A stretch of DNA of 19,887 bases from Lachnospiraceae bacterium (lineage in GTDB: Bacteria; Bacillota; Clostridia; Lachnospirales; Lachnospiraceae). Of this stretch, positions 1 through 8,103 are shown piece after piece. The position numbers and the translations under genes are program-made. The stretch covers positions 1 through 19,887 of the forward strand of contig JAEDFR010000035.1 of assembly GCA_016297945.1 (NCBI GenBank). The letters run 5' to 3'. Positions within the stretch are counted from its first letter, which is position 1, and each line of letters opens with the position of its first letter. Below the pieces are notes generated by a model. The model had not been told where the DNA came from and did no database searches. It saw only the letters and a program-made list of their open reading frames with translations.

Positions 1-63
1 AAAGCCATAATTAATTGAACTGTTCTCATATATCTATCCTTCCGCAAATTCAAATCTTCTGTT

Positions 64-411
64 CTATTCATCCCAATAATCTATCGTATCTTGAGGTGTA
101 GTATCAATTCCAAACAACTGCCACATAAAATCCTCTTTCTCATGATAAAGATTGATTATTCGAATGTATTTATCTTCTATCCTATAAAACACATAATTTC
201 TAGACACAAATATGTACCGATAATCTGACACCACATCAAACATTTTCGATACCTCAGGACCCTTTTCTTCATAATCACAAAGCCCTCTTATTGTATCTGT
301 TATGCTTTTGATAATTTTCTTTGCTTTATCCTCGCCATATTCCCCAGATATTGCCGATTTTAATGCACGTAGTTTATCCGCTGCATCAGGAGTATATTTT
401 ATCTTTTTCAA
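64..411 (-). CDS. RelE/ParE-family toxin of a type II toxin-antitoxin module
   Basis: 115-residue basic protein of RelE/ParE size. Known role of the family: small RNase-fold toxins, mostly ribosome-dependent mRNases (RelE) or gyrase poisons (ParE), held inactive by the co-expressed antitoxin. The C-terminal half (about residues 64-97) shows the typical strand pattern YRYIFVSRNYVFYRIEDKYI followed by IINLYHEKEDF; the N-terminus (YTPDAADKLRALKSAI) fits the first helix. The start is TTG at 411-409, inside a 4-base overlap with the antitoxin stop TGA (410-408), with a G-run about 8 bases upstream, so translation is probably coupled to the antitoxin. Order is antitoxin then toxin, as usual. Which target it cuts cannot be told from sequence. 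Family call fairly sure; RelE versus ParE subtype uncertain. Confidence 0.85.
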   Translation of the reverse strand: MKKIKYTPDAADKLRALKSAISGEYGEDKAKKIIKSITDTIRGLCDYEEKGPEVSKMFDVVSDYRYIFVSRNYVFYRIEDKYIRIINLYHEKEDFMWQLFGIDTTPQDTIDYWDE

Positions 412-728
412 TCAATTACCCCCAATTCCCGTTCCAAATCATCTGCATCAATCCAACCTTCCATTTCAGCTCGTTCCTCAGCTCGCTTCAAATCAAGCAT
501 CAGCATGGCAACCGCCTGTTCCCTCAACGCTTCTTTGCTATTCTTGGTAACAATAAAAGGAAGACCTTCAACATTTAGAGATTGCTGTATAAAGGTATTA
601 AATGCATCCGTCAATGTCATTCCGGTTTTTGCATAAATATCCTCAACCGCTCTTTTGATTTCTGAATTTATTCTTACTTGAAACGTTGAATCCTTTGGTG
701 CAATAGCAACATTCAAATTTGTATCCAT
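408..728 (-). CDS. RelB/DinJ-family antitoxin
   Basis: 106-residue acidic partner of the downstream toxin. The N-terminal part (about residues 12-60) has the ribbon-helix-helix layout of RelB/DinJ: a strand (STFQVRINSEIKRAVEDIY) followed by TGMTLTDAFNTFIQQS, the typical DinJ signature region. The C-terminal part is an Asp/Glu-rich helix (DLKRAEERAEMEGWIDADDL) expected to wrap the toxin. Antitoxins of this family bind DNA as dimers and repress their own operon. The ATG at 728 is chosen over the in-frame GTG at 743 because GGAGG (741-737) lies 8 bases before the ATG, while the GTG overlaps that ribosome site. A consensus promoter sits immediately upstream. Confidence 0.87.
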   Translation of the reverse strand: MDTNLNVAIAPKDSTFQVRINSEIKRAVEDIYAKTGMTLTDAFNTFIQQSLNVEGLPFIVTKNSKEALREQAVAMLMLDLKRAEERAEMEGWIDADDLERELGVID

Positions 729-752
729 AAGACATACCTCCACTTTTTCTAC

Positions 753-781
753 ATCATAACACTTCTTTCATTATGCGTCAA
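753..781 (-). promoter_or_regulatory. Promoter of the toxin-antitoxin operon
   Basis: On the minus strand: -35 TTGACG (781-776), 17-base spacer, -10 TATGAT (758-753). The predicted start near 746 leaves a leader of about 18 bases that is mostly the ribosome site. The spacer and -10 contain an inverted pair CATAA ... TTATG, a possible antitoxin operator (inference). Confidence 0.75.
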
Positions 782-931
782 TACATTGTCATTACGCTCG
801 CTTTTGGGATATATATTTTCTATGAGACAATTTCACATTGTTTTGATTAACCATAGCATATTGTAAATTGTAACTTTCTACGCTTCTTTTTTCTCCATTT
901 TCATGCAAATTAAAAGAAGGTACAGTATAAA

Positions 932-1045
932 TTATTCATAAAAAGCACCTAAGCCTTTCTGCTCCGCCAATTCCCTTACGCAGGGGACACATATTAGTTT
1001 TCCGGCTCTCCTGTCCTCCAATTTTCACCTTGGGGTATCCATCAT
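932..1045 (-). pseudogene. Possible broken 37-residue small protein gene after comEC
   Basis: Starting at the ATG pair abutting the comEC stop (1045), the frame reads MMDTPR, then TGA at 1027-1025, then an open, protein-like stretch KLEDRRAGKLICVPCVRE followed by LAEQKGLGAFYE and TAA at 934-932. Reading the TGA as a Trp codon would give a continuous 37-residue protein with a CxxC motif. AGAGGG just upstream is a plausible ribosome site. Alternatives: a 29-residue protein starting at TTG 1021-1019, or chance. I recognise no family. The remaining bases between the toxin-antitoxin promoter and this frame (782-931) show nothing I can name, and I see no convincing comEC terminator there. Confidence 0.3.
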
Positions 1046-3514
1046 CTAGTCCCTCTTCTTGAAGCCAACAATTTCTATTCTCCCTCCTTTCAAACATATC
1101 TTTGTTGCTCCCGATTCATCCGTGCGATATACAATAGTTCCTATTTTTGCAAGTCTTTCTAAGGTTTCACTATGAGGGTGCCCATAAGAATTATCCGCAC
1201 CGGCTGAAACAAGACCAATCTTTGGCGTAAAGGTTTCCAAAAGAGCTTCCGAAGAAGAAAAGCGAGAGCCATGATGTCCAAGCTTTAACAAACTGATACT
1301 GCTATTTTGTAAATACTCTGATTCCATAATTTCGTTTTCGTATGCGGCCGTTAAATCCCCCATAAACAATAGTTTCTGTTTTTGACACTCCAAAAGTAGA
1401 ACCATAGAACGGTCATTTTCGTCCGGATTTTCCATATACATTTCTTTGTTATCTTCTTTTTCTTGGCTTCCATCTATTCCAACATTACCACCTTTTTCTT
1501 CGTTGCCATCTTTCCCCGGATACAAACATGTCAGCATAATTTCTTCGCTCTCTATATAATCACCTTCAGTAAAATACAACACCCGGGTTCCCGATTTCTG
1601 TGCAGCAGATAAAAGCGTTTGATATGCTTCATTTTCTTTTGCATAATCCGTAAGCACAAGATAACGAATGACAATCCGGTTGCTTTTTGGGTCCTCCAAC
1701 AACTCCAAAACGCCGTTTGTATGATCTTTATCCGCATGTGTCAAAAACACAAAATCTACCGTTTGGATGCCATGACTTCTTAAAAAAGGAGATATCCTGT
1801 ATTTCCCAACTTCAGAAACCGAACTGCTGCCACCGTCAATCATCACGCACAAGCCACCTTTTTCTTCTAAAACAAAGCAGTCTCCCTGCCCGACATCCAA
1901 CATAGTCAGCGTTGTAGCTTTTACACTATGCATACATAGCAGAATGGAATTCACCAAAAGGAGTAAACCTGTCAAAAAGACACGGTACTTTTCTACATTC
2001 ACAACAATCCGTCTGCCATATTGGGGGATGATTTCTATTAATCGCTTTTTCCCTTTTTTAATCCAACTCTTTCCACAATCGCTACTACACAAACAAAGAA
2101 GAAAAAGTACGCAGTAATAGATTATTATTTTATGAATTTCCGGTTTTGCAATTACCGGATGGGCAAAGGGCAAATTATCAAAAAGCAGACACAGTTTTTC
2201 ATATCCATTCAAAATCAGATGGCAAAACCATAAAATACCGTTTCCCATACCGGGCATAAAAACTCCAATGACAGAGCCGACCATTCCCACAACCATCAAA
2301 ATTCCAACAAAAGGTGTTATCAATATATTTAAAATCAAAGAATAAATGGAAAACGTGTAAAAAAAATAGATTTGAATGGGAAGGGTGGATAAAAGAACAC
2401 TGAGACTTACACGAAAAGAAGATACAATAAACTTTTTAGTTTTTTTGATTAGCTTACTAACGATTGTATCTTTTTTAAGAACCATGGCATCAATCAGCTT
2501 TTGCTGTTTCGATAAATCGGTGATAAAAGGAAGAATAAATGCAATTCCTGCAACAGCACTAAACGAGAGCAAAAAACCACTATAGTATGCATACAACGGA
2601 TTCCAAAACAAAAGAAGTGCAGCAGATAATGACATTGCTGTCATCAAATCATATGTCCTATGGACAATCTCTGAAAACAGATACAGGGAAAACATGATAA
2701 TACTTCGAACTGCAGATGCCTGTGAACCCGTCAACAACCCATACAGAACAACAAATAAGAACGAAACCGAGTTAGCAACAGGTAACGGAATGCCTATCTT
2801 CCTCAACAACCGACACAATCCCATTCCCCAGAGGGTAATATGCAATCCCGATACCGCGATAATATGGGCAATCCCATTTCTTTGGTAAAGTCCCTTTATC
2901 TCATCATCCATTCCGGATTTATCTCCAAATAACATTGCTTTTAATACACCTGCATCTTCTTTGGACAAAGATGTATCTAAAACATTTGACAGCCTATTTT
3001 TTATCACGTAAAGACCATGTCGAACCGGCCAATAAGTTTCTGATATGATTTCATAGCTGCACCCTGTCACGGAAAAGTCTATTCCCATAACGGCATAATA
3101 TTCTTTCATATCAAACTGTCCATCGTTTGTGGCAGATTCAAACTGACGCACTTTTCCCTGTACAACCACGGTGTTTCCGATTTTCAATTTTTTCCCGATT
3201 GATTCACCAGATGGATTTTTTGACTGATAATCTGATGTGCCTTCCTGAAAATAATCAGATTCGTTTTCAGACAGATTTTGAGATGTGTTTTCCGTATTCT
3301 CAGATAAATAACAGATCACAGAACTATTTTCCTGTGAGTTTTTCAGATAAATAACCGGATGATTATTTTTGACTTCCATGCGATAAACCTTGCCGCAAAA
3401 CCGGATATTTTGTTTGTTATCCAATCTTTCTTCCGGTTTCTGCAACAAGAATGTCATGCATAACATGTTTAAAAACACATAGATCAGGCAGAGCAGACAT
3501 AACGGTCTTCTCAT
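1046..3514 (-). CDS. comEC: ComEC/Rec2-family DNA-uptake channel protein
   Basis: 822 residues, within the usual range of full-length ComEC. Family role: membrane channel carrying single-stranded DNA into the cytoplasm. Order: N-terminal membrane segment (1-25); soluble DUF4131/OB-like region (about 30-170); multi-helix Competence domain (about 185-480) with the conserved FGDKSGM (196-202) and AVSGLH (220-225); last membrane segment (about 512-528); metallo-beta-lactamase domain (about 535-820). The last carries DVGQGD (540-545), THADKDH (592-598), GD (719-720), GHHGS (746-750) and His779, so the metal-site residues look complete. Two low-complexity acidic/Asn-rich inserts (about 72-105 and 670-702) are unusual. 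The ATG at 3514 has GGAGG only 3 bases upstream, inside the 8-base gap after the gerM-like stop, so it is the last gene of the operon. Confidence 0.95.
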   Translation of the reverse strand: MRRPLCLLCLIYVFLNMLCMTFLLQKPEERLDNKQNIRFCGKVYRMEVKNNHPVIYLKNSQENSSVICYLSENTENTSQNLSENESDYFQEGTSDYQSKNPSGESIGKKLKIGNTVVVQGKVRQFESATNDGQFDMKEYYAVMGIDFSVTGCSYEIISETYWPVRHGLYVIKNRLSNVLDTSLSKEDAGVLKAMLFGDKSGMDDEIKGLYQRNGIAHIIAVSGLHITLWGMGLCRLLRKIGIPLPVANSVSFLFVVLYGLLTGSQASAVRSIIMFSLYLFSEIVHRTYDLMTAMSLSAALLLFWNPLYAYYSGFLLSFSAVAGIAFILPFITDLSKQQKLIDAMVLKKDTIVSKLIKKTKKFIVSSFRVSLSVLLSTLPIQIYFFYTFSIYSLILNILITPFVGILMVVGMVGSVIGVFMPGMGNGILWFCHLILNGYEKLCLLFDNLPFAHPVIAKPEIHKIIIYYCVLFLLCLCSSDCGKSWIKKGKKRLIEIIPQYGRRIVVNVEKYRVFLTGLLLLVNSILLCMHSVKATTLTMLDVGQGDCFVLEEKGGLCVMIDGGSSSVSEVGKYRISPFLRSHGIQTVDFVFLTHADKDHTNGVLELLEDPKSNRIVIRYLVLTDYAKENEAYQTLLSAAQKSGTRVLYFTEGDYIESEEIMLTCLYPGKDGNEEKGGNVGIDGSQEKEDNKEMYMENPDENDRSMVLLLECQKQKLLFMGDLTAAYENEIMESEYLQNSSISLLKLGHHGSRFSSSEALLETFTPKIGLVSAGADNSYGHPHSETLERLAKIGTIVYRTDESGATKICLKGGRIEIVGFKKRD

Positions 3515-3522
3515 AAACCTCC

Positions 3523-4452
3523 TTACTGTGCATTATCTATAATTTCTATATTTTTTTCAAATGGTTGTAACAAAGAGAGTTTCTCCATGTAATTCAAATC
3601 GCTGTTTCCTTCAATTGAAAGCTGCACACGATTGATCCCCGGCAATTCCGTCAAAGAATTCACAATGGAATACACGGCAACCTCCGGTGTTACATTTCCT
3701 TGTCGAACCAAAAATCCCTCATTTAGATTTACATAGCATACGCCATCCTGTGTTGTAACACTCATAATCTGAGTATCACTGCTTATCGTTGCAAAACCGT
3801 TTTCCACACTGTCCCCGCCTTCCGGTCCTGCAATCAACCGCTCAACAACAAGCTTATCCTGTGAAATATTACTGTTATAAATACATTCTACGGTTTTCGA
3901 TTGTAGATAATTGCCGGATTCATCTGCAAAATACAAGGTCAGATCCGCTTTTTCCATGGAATTAATTTCATCTCCTGCATTATCCACAAACTGATCTTGT
4001 GACATCAGTCCGACTAAATATCCGTTAGCATTGGCATACGGTTCACCTTCAATCTTAAAAGAGACAAAGCGAATTCCTTCAACCTGACAAAGCGTTCGCA
4101 CAATCGCCGCGCGCGACAGCACTTCCAGTATCGGATTCATATCACGGTAATTCACATTAAAATCCAAAGTCAGCTGATCTTCATGCAAAGAAAAACCCAT
4201 GATTTCAACACCTTCCGGAATGGCACTTTTGGAGCTTGCACTTTCCGGGCTTTTCTGAAGTTCTCGAAATAGAACCTGCAAAACCTCTTTTGTCTCGGTC
4301 TCTTCCACATCAATGGAATAACTGTCAACTTTATCCTCATCTTTATCAACCGTATAAATTAAATATTCTTTTGATAAGCTTTGTTTCTGGTTGCCACAGC
4401 CTGCTAAAATCAGCATAAGAAAAAACAGCGCAGCATATTTCATTTTATTCAT
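3523..4452 (-). CDS. GerMN-domain lipoprotein (GerM-like)
   Basis: 309 residues. The N-terminus is a lipoprotein signal ending in lipobox LAGC with the lipidated Cys at 19, so it should sit on the outer face of the membrane. Two GerMN (sporulation/germination) repeats follow. The first covers about residues 60-165 (VEIMGFSLHEDQLTLDFNV region), the second about 178-300 (LTLYFADESGNYLQSKTVEC and VCYVNLNEGFLV). B. subtilis GerM is needed for spore coat/engulfment-related steps. Here the gene sits between a sensor kinase and comEC, so an envelope role outside sporulation is possible (inference). ATG 4452 is preferred over 4512 because AAAGGA lies 7 bases upstream and the signal peptide starts there. 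The longer form would overlap the kinase gene and push a charged extension ahead of the signal. Confidence 0.88.
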   Translation of the reverse strand: MNKMKYAALFFLMLILAGCGNQKQSLSKEYLIYTVDKDEDKVDSYSIDVEETETKEVLQVLFRELQKSPESASSKSAIPEGVEIMGFSLHEDQLTLDFNVNYRDMNPILEVLSRAAIVRTLCQVEGIRFVSFKIEGEPYANANGYLVGLMSQDQFVDNAGDEINSMEKADLTLYFADESGNYLQSKTVECIYNSNISQDKLVVERLIAGPEGGDSVENGFATISSDTQIMSVTTQDGVCYVNLNEGFLVRQGNVTPEVAVYSIVNSLTELPGINRVQLSIEGNSDLNYMEKLSLLQPFEKNIEIIDNAQ

Positions 4453-4498
4453 ATGAATATCCTTTACAAACAGTTTAATTGAAAACAACGTATTTGTA

Positions 4499-5998
4499 CT
4501 ATTTCGATACATAGGTCAACGGTATTTTTATCGAAAATGTCGTTCCGCTTTCTTGTTTACTCTCCACTTTGATAGCTCCACGGTGCATAAGAATAGCATT
4601 TCTGGTAATGGCAAGACCCAGCCCGGTGCCACCGATTTTTGTGGAGTGTGATTTATCAACACGGTAAAATCTTTCAAAAATATGTTCAATCGACTCTTGC
4701 GGAATCCCAATTCCGTTGTCTTCCACATCAATAGTAAAAAACTGATGATCTGCATCCAGCCTTACTTTTACATAACCATGCTCTTTATTATATTTAATCC
4801 CGTTTTCCAAAAGATTGGATATCGCAAGTGTCAGCTTCACTTCATCCACTTCCGCATTTACTTCTCTGACACTTTCATAAATCAAATCAATATCCTTCTG
4901 ATCTGCAATCGGTTTTAGGCGCTTTAGAATCGCTTCAATCATCTGGTTGATGTCCACAGATTCCACATTTAAATCTGATGAGGTTTTATCCATTTTTACC
5001 AAAGAAAGTAAGTCATTGATAATTTTATTTTCACGATCAATCTCATCTGTAATATCCAGCATAAATTCCTGATACAGCTCCACCGGAACATCTTCCTGGG
5101 CATTTAAGGAATCAGCCAATACCTTCATGGAAGTCAATGGTGTCTTTAATTCGTGTGACACATTGGAAACAAATTCCTGTCTAGACTCATCCAAAACTTT
5201 CATTCTCTTTAATACTTCATTAAACGCATGAACAATATGCTCTGTCTCAACATAATCCGGAACATCTGATATCTCACTTTCAAATCCGTCCTTTACCTCT
5301 CCGATTGCAGAAGTCACCTTATCAAAAGGTTTCATTAAAATCCTGGATGCAAACCAGGAAAGACCAATTACCAAAAACATCATCAAAAGCTGTAAAGTCT
5401 GAGCCTTTTCATCCAAAACCTGAATATTGGTATTAATATTGTCCGTCGAAACGCTGATTAGCATTACGCCAATGGTCTGATTTTCTGTTTCTGCAATTTT
5501 GCCGATACCCGCTTGATCGCCCACCTCTGCAGTTAATGTAATGGGAGTTGTAATCTCAATATAATGGTTGTGACTGTCATAATGATTGGAATTTATACCT
5601 TTGAAACAAAGAATAACTTCTTCCGAAATAATCGTTTTCCCCTCACTAATGCCATAAGTATCTTTTACAGCAGTAAAATTCTGATCAATTACAATGACTC
5701 TCCCGTCATATAGCGTGGAGAGCTGTAACAGTTCGGCATTTATGGTATCAGAACTGGGATTTTGTAAATAGTTGTTGACCGCTAAGTGATTGGCAAGAAT
5801 CTTTGCCTGATTTTCAACCTCAGCAATTCGCAAAGAAACTGCACGGTTCTCATAGTTCTGCAAAATTCCGTATCGCATCATCAGGGTCGGAACATAGCTG
5901 ACCACAATGATAATCATAAAGATACGGAAGCGCAGACTTTTCACAAAATGCAAACGAGATATGATTTTTTGAAATATTGATAGTAATGTTGTTTTCAA
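4499..5998 (-). CDS. Membrane sensor histidine kinase (WalK/PhoR-like)
   Basis: 499 residues. Order: TM1 (about 25-45), extracytoplasmic sensor region of about 155 residues, TM2 (about 202-220), HAMP linker (about 220-272), HisKA with FVSNVSHELKTPLTS (phospho-acceptor His282), and HATPase with N-box NLLENGIKYN (396-405), G1 DNGIGIP (427-433) and G2 GGTGLGLAI (456-464). No PAS domain is evident, unlike classical WalK. All catalytic boxes are intact. The start is TTG 5998 with AGGA 7 bases upstream. The next ATG would fall inside TM1, so TTG is credible. It follows the response regulator by 12 bases and is surely its partner. The stimulus is unknown; the outside domain and neighbouring lipoprotein suggest envelope state. 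Confidence 0.95.
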   Translation of the reverse strand: MKTTLLSIFQKIISRLHFVKSLRFRIFMIIIVVSYVPTLMMRYGILQNYENRAVSLRIAEVENQAKILANHLAVNNYLQNPSSDTINAELLQLSTLYDGRVIVIDQNFTAVKDTYGISEGKTIISEEVILCFKGINSNHYDSHNHYIEITTPITLTAEVGDQAGIGKIAETENQTIGVMLISVSTDNINTNIQVLDEKAQTLQLLMMFLVIGLSWFASRILMKPFDKVTSAIGEVKDGFESEISDVPDYVETEHIVHAFNEVLKRMKVLDESRQEFVSNVSHELKTPLTSMKVLADSLNAQEDVPVELYQEFMLDITDEIDRENKIINDLLSLVKMDKTSSDLNVESVDINQMIEAILKRLKPIADQKDIDLIYESVREVNAEVDEVKLTLAISNLLENGIKYNKEHGYVKVRLDADHQFFTIDVEDNGIGIPQESIEHIFERFYRVDKSHSTKIGGTGLGLAITRNAILMHRGAIKVESKQESGTTFSIKIPLTYVSK

Positions 5999-6010
5999 GC
6001 TTTTATCCTG

Positions 6011-6700
6011 TTATTTGAAATAATATCCCACACCCCATTTCGTATGAACATATTTGGGTTCACTGGGGTTTTCTTCGGTCTTTTCACGTAATCGTCTGAT
6101 ATGTACATCCACAGTCCTGACATCGCCGGGATAGTCTTCGCCCCACACCAGAGTCAATAATTTCTCCCGACTGTATACTTTATTGGGGTTCATCATCAGA
6201 AGTTCCAAAACATCAAACTCCTTGGCAGTCAGATTGATTTCGCGTCCTTCAATATATACACGGCGGCTTTCTCTGTCAATTTTGACATCGCCTCTTTCTA
6301 AAATTGCATCTTCAGGCTTTTTCTCTTTGGAATCGGAACCGGATCGACGCATAATTGCTTTGATACGTGCCTTTACCTCTAAGATATTAAATGGTTTTGT
6401 AATATAATCATCTGCTCCATATTCCAGACCCAGAATCTTATCCATATCATCACCCTTTGCCGTCAGCATAATGATCGGAACATTGGAAAAATCACGTATC
6501 TGCTGACAAACCTCAAAGCCGGTCAACCCGGGTAACATGACATCCAAAAGAATAATGTCGAATTTTTCAGCTTTTGCCAATGCCAGAGCCTCTTCTCCAT
6601 CATATGCACAGGAAACTTCCATTCCATCCTGCTCGAGACTGAAACGAATTCCTTTTACAATTAGTTTTTCATCATCCACAACCAAAACTTTTTTTGACAT
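6011..6700 (-). CDS. OmpR/PhoB-family response regulator
   Basis: 229 residues. Receiver domain (1-120) with the acidic pair Asp9/Asp10, phospho-acceptor Asp53 (IILLDVMLPG), Thr80 and Lys102 (ITKPF), all conserved. Winged-helix DNA-binding domain (about 130-228) with LTAKEFDVLELLM, the loop region RTVDVHIRRLREK and the C-terminal hairpin KYVHTKWGVGYYFK. Resembles WalR/PhoP of Firmicutes. ATG 6700 has GGAG 5 bases upstream and begins MSKKVLVVDDE as usual; the in-frame GTG at 6721 is less likely. It lies 49 bases after comEA and 12 before the kinase. A tandem TGTAA-type site before the operon promoter fits the binding-site style of this subfamily, suggesting self-control (inference). Confidence 0.95.
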   Translation of the reverse strand: MSKKVLVVDDEKLIVKGIRFSLEQDGMEVSCAYDGEEALALAKAEKFDIILLDVMLPGLTGFEVCQQIRDFSNVPIIMLTAKGDDMDKILGLEYGADDYITKPFNILEVKARIKAIMRRSGSDSKEKKPEDAILERGDVKIDRESRRVYIEGREINLTAKEFDVLELLMMNPNKVYSREKLLTLVWGEDYPGDVRTVDVHIRRLREKTEENPSEPKYVHTKWGVGYYFK

Positions 6701-6749
6701 ACTAACTCCATTCAATCGCACACATCAGACATTGTAAAGTCTGTTCTGC

Positions 6750-7493
6750 CTAGTTTACCTTAATCAGGTCCTTTATTTTTTCATACGTTCCGCTTTTGAT
6801 TCCCGAAACATTTTGTATCTCCTCAATGGTTGCAAAGCCACCCTGTTCTTCCCGATAAGCAATAATTGCCTGTGCCCTGGTTGCACCTATGCCGGGAAGC
6901 GTACATAATTCACTCTCGGATGCGTTGTTTACATTAACTAATCCGTCATCCGCTTCTGTATCCGCCTGCAAGATGCCATCCGTTTTCTGCTGTTCCCATT
7001 CGATTTTCGTCAGAATGTATAATTTTTGACCGTCAGAAACATTCTCCGCACGGTTCACGGATTCTAAACATGCATCATCTGTCAATCCCCCCGCGGCAGA
7101 AATCACTTCGAATACGCGTGCTCCTTCATGAAAAGAATATACGCCGGGATTATGAACGGCTCCACAGATATCAACATAAATCATGTGTTTTTCATCTTCC
7201 GCATCCGGTTCGACATTTCCCTCGCCTTGTTTGGCATTTGCCACATTCTCATTTTGCTCAGTTTCTATGTCGAAATCATTTTCGGTATTCTTCTTACCGC
7301 CCGAATCTTCTTCTGTCAAAAATGCATATTTGTTATCATCATCCGATAAAACATAGTCTTTTTGAGCAGAGCAGCCGGAAAGAAAAAGAATTGGAATAAA
7401 TAATAAAAGAATTGCCACACATGAACCACAAAATGAAATACAAAATGAATTATAAAACGGATAACATATTAAATTTCTTAATTGCTTTTTCAT
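6750..7493 (-). CDS. comEA: ComEA-family lipoprotein: SLBB plus helix-hairpin-helix DNA-binding domain
   Basis: 247 residues. Family role: surface DNA receptor that hands DNA to ComEC. It has a long N-terminal signal segment with hydrophobic core (26-38) ending in a lipobox-like LSGC with Cys41, an acidic linker (50-100), an SLBB domain (104-161: IYVDICGAVHNPGVYSFHEG), and two helix-hairpin-helix motifs (183-247: VNVNNASESELCTLPGIGAT, then VSGIKSGTYEKI). Classical ComEA has a plain TM anchor; a lipid anchor is a variation. ATG 7493 is preferred over ATG 7499: GGAGG (7505-7501) is 7 bases from the former and 1 base from the latter. First gene of the operon ending with comEC, so the two DNA-uptake genes enclose the two-component system. 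Confidence 0.92.
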   Translation of the reverse strand: MKKQLRNLICYPFYNSFCISFCGSCVAILLLFIPILFLSGCSAQKDYVLSDDDNKYAFLTEEDSGGKKNTENDFDIETEQNENVANAKQGEGNVEPDAEDEKHMIYVDICGAVHNPGVYSFHEGARVFEVISAAGGLTDDACLESVNRAENVSDGQKLYILTKIEWEQQKTDGILQADTEADDGLVNVNNASESELCTLPGIGATRAQAIIAYREEQGGFATIEEIQNVSGIKSGTYEKIKDLIKVN

Positions 7494-7516
7494 TAACATA
7501 CCTCCTATTTTTCAAC

Positions 7517-7529
7517 AGAAGGTCCTTCT
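7517..7529. promoter_or_regulatory. 13-base palindrome in the comEA leader
   Basis: AGAAGG-T-CCTTCT, perfect 6-base arms around one central base. It lies between the predicted transcription start (about 7541) and the comEA ribosome site (7505-7501), where a repressor or a small RNA hairpin could act. Function not known. Confidence 0.4.
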
Positions 7530-7547
7530 ATGCTAATCGTGTCTTAT

Positions 7548-7576
7548 ATTTTATTCCAAAGATTTAAACTTTACAA
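7548..7576 (-). promoter_or_regulatory. Promoter of the comEA-comEC operon
   Basis: On the minus strand: -35 TTGTAA (7576-7571), 17-base spacer, -10 TAAAAT (7553-7548). The predicted start is about 48 bases before the comEA ATG. The imperfect -35 fits an activator-dependent promoter. Confidence 0.65.
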
Positions 7577-7583
7577 GATAGTT

Positions 7584-7600
7584 TTTACAGAATTGTTACA
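7584..7600 (-). promoter_or_regulatory. WalR/PhoP-type direct-repeat binding site
   Basis: Minus strand reads TGTAAC-N5-TGTAAA (7600-7584), an exact match to the published WalR pattern TGTWAH-N5-TGTWAH. A third TGTAAA (7575-7570) overlaps the -35. The site ends 7 bases upstream of the -35, where an OmpR-type activator would sit. The operon itself encodes an OmpR-family regulator. The match is seen; binding is inferred. Confidence 0.5.
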
Positions 7601-7643
7601 AAATGCCAAAAACACATCGTTCATTTATTCAAATCACAACATT

Positions 7644-8081
7644 TTATGCACTTTCCCACTTAAAAATGACAATTCCGATAATGGCAATCAGCATACCTAA
7701 CACTTTTTTCATCGATACAGGCTGCTTTGTTATGCCGAACAAGCCCAGCAATTCAATTAAGTATGCAACGATTAACTGTGCAATGACAATAAACATAGCC
7801 GCTTTTGCAGGACCAAGTTTGCTTACGCTTACCACAACCGTATATGTGATAAAAGCTCCGATTGCTCCACCCAAAAGCATATACTTGGAATCCACATGAA
7901 ATACATTTAACAGATTGGTTCTGTCAGTAAGAGCCCAGACAAAAAGGCAGACAATCAATGCACTAAACTGAACAAACGCACCGGCGCTCCAAACCGAAGA
8001 AGCTTTTGTGACTCCCGTGTTGAACACCCCCTGTATTCCCATCAGGGCACCTGATATAATGGCAATAAAAAAACCAAGCAT
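7644..8081 (-). CDS. DUF606/YdcZ-type small membrane transporter of the DMT superfamily
   Basis: 145 residues, nearly all membrane: about five hydrophobic segments (residues 2-20, 29-48, 65-82, 90-112, 124-141). The N-terminus (FIAIISGALMGIQGVFNTGV) and the GAFITYTVVVSVSKLGPAKA stretch fit PF04657 (DUF606) proteins, a half-size relative of the drug/metabolite transporters that probably works as a dimer. Substrate unknown. ATG 8081 has GGAGAG about 6 bases upstream; an earlier in-frame ATG at 8099 overlaps that ribosome site and is less likely. It appears to be a stand-alone gene with its own leader, carrying the palindromes at 8104-8117 and 8162-8183. Confidence 0.85.
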   Translation of the reverse strand: MLGFFIAIISGALMGIQGVFNTGVTKASSVWSAGAFVQFSALIVCLFVWALTDRTNLLNVFHVDSKYMLLGGAIGAFITYTVVVSVSKLGPAKAAMFIVIAQLIVAYLIELLGLFGITKQPVSMKKVLGMLIAIIGIVIFKWESA

Positions 8082-8103
8082 GAAAAACTCTCCTTTCATC
8101 TTC

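Noticed and set aside
940..1040. Cobalamin-type riboswitch or other known structured RNA after comEC
   Set aside because: A GGTGAAAATT stretch looked suggestive, but the rest of the conserved core is missing; the small-protein reading explains the block better.
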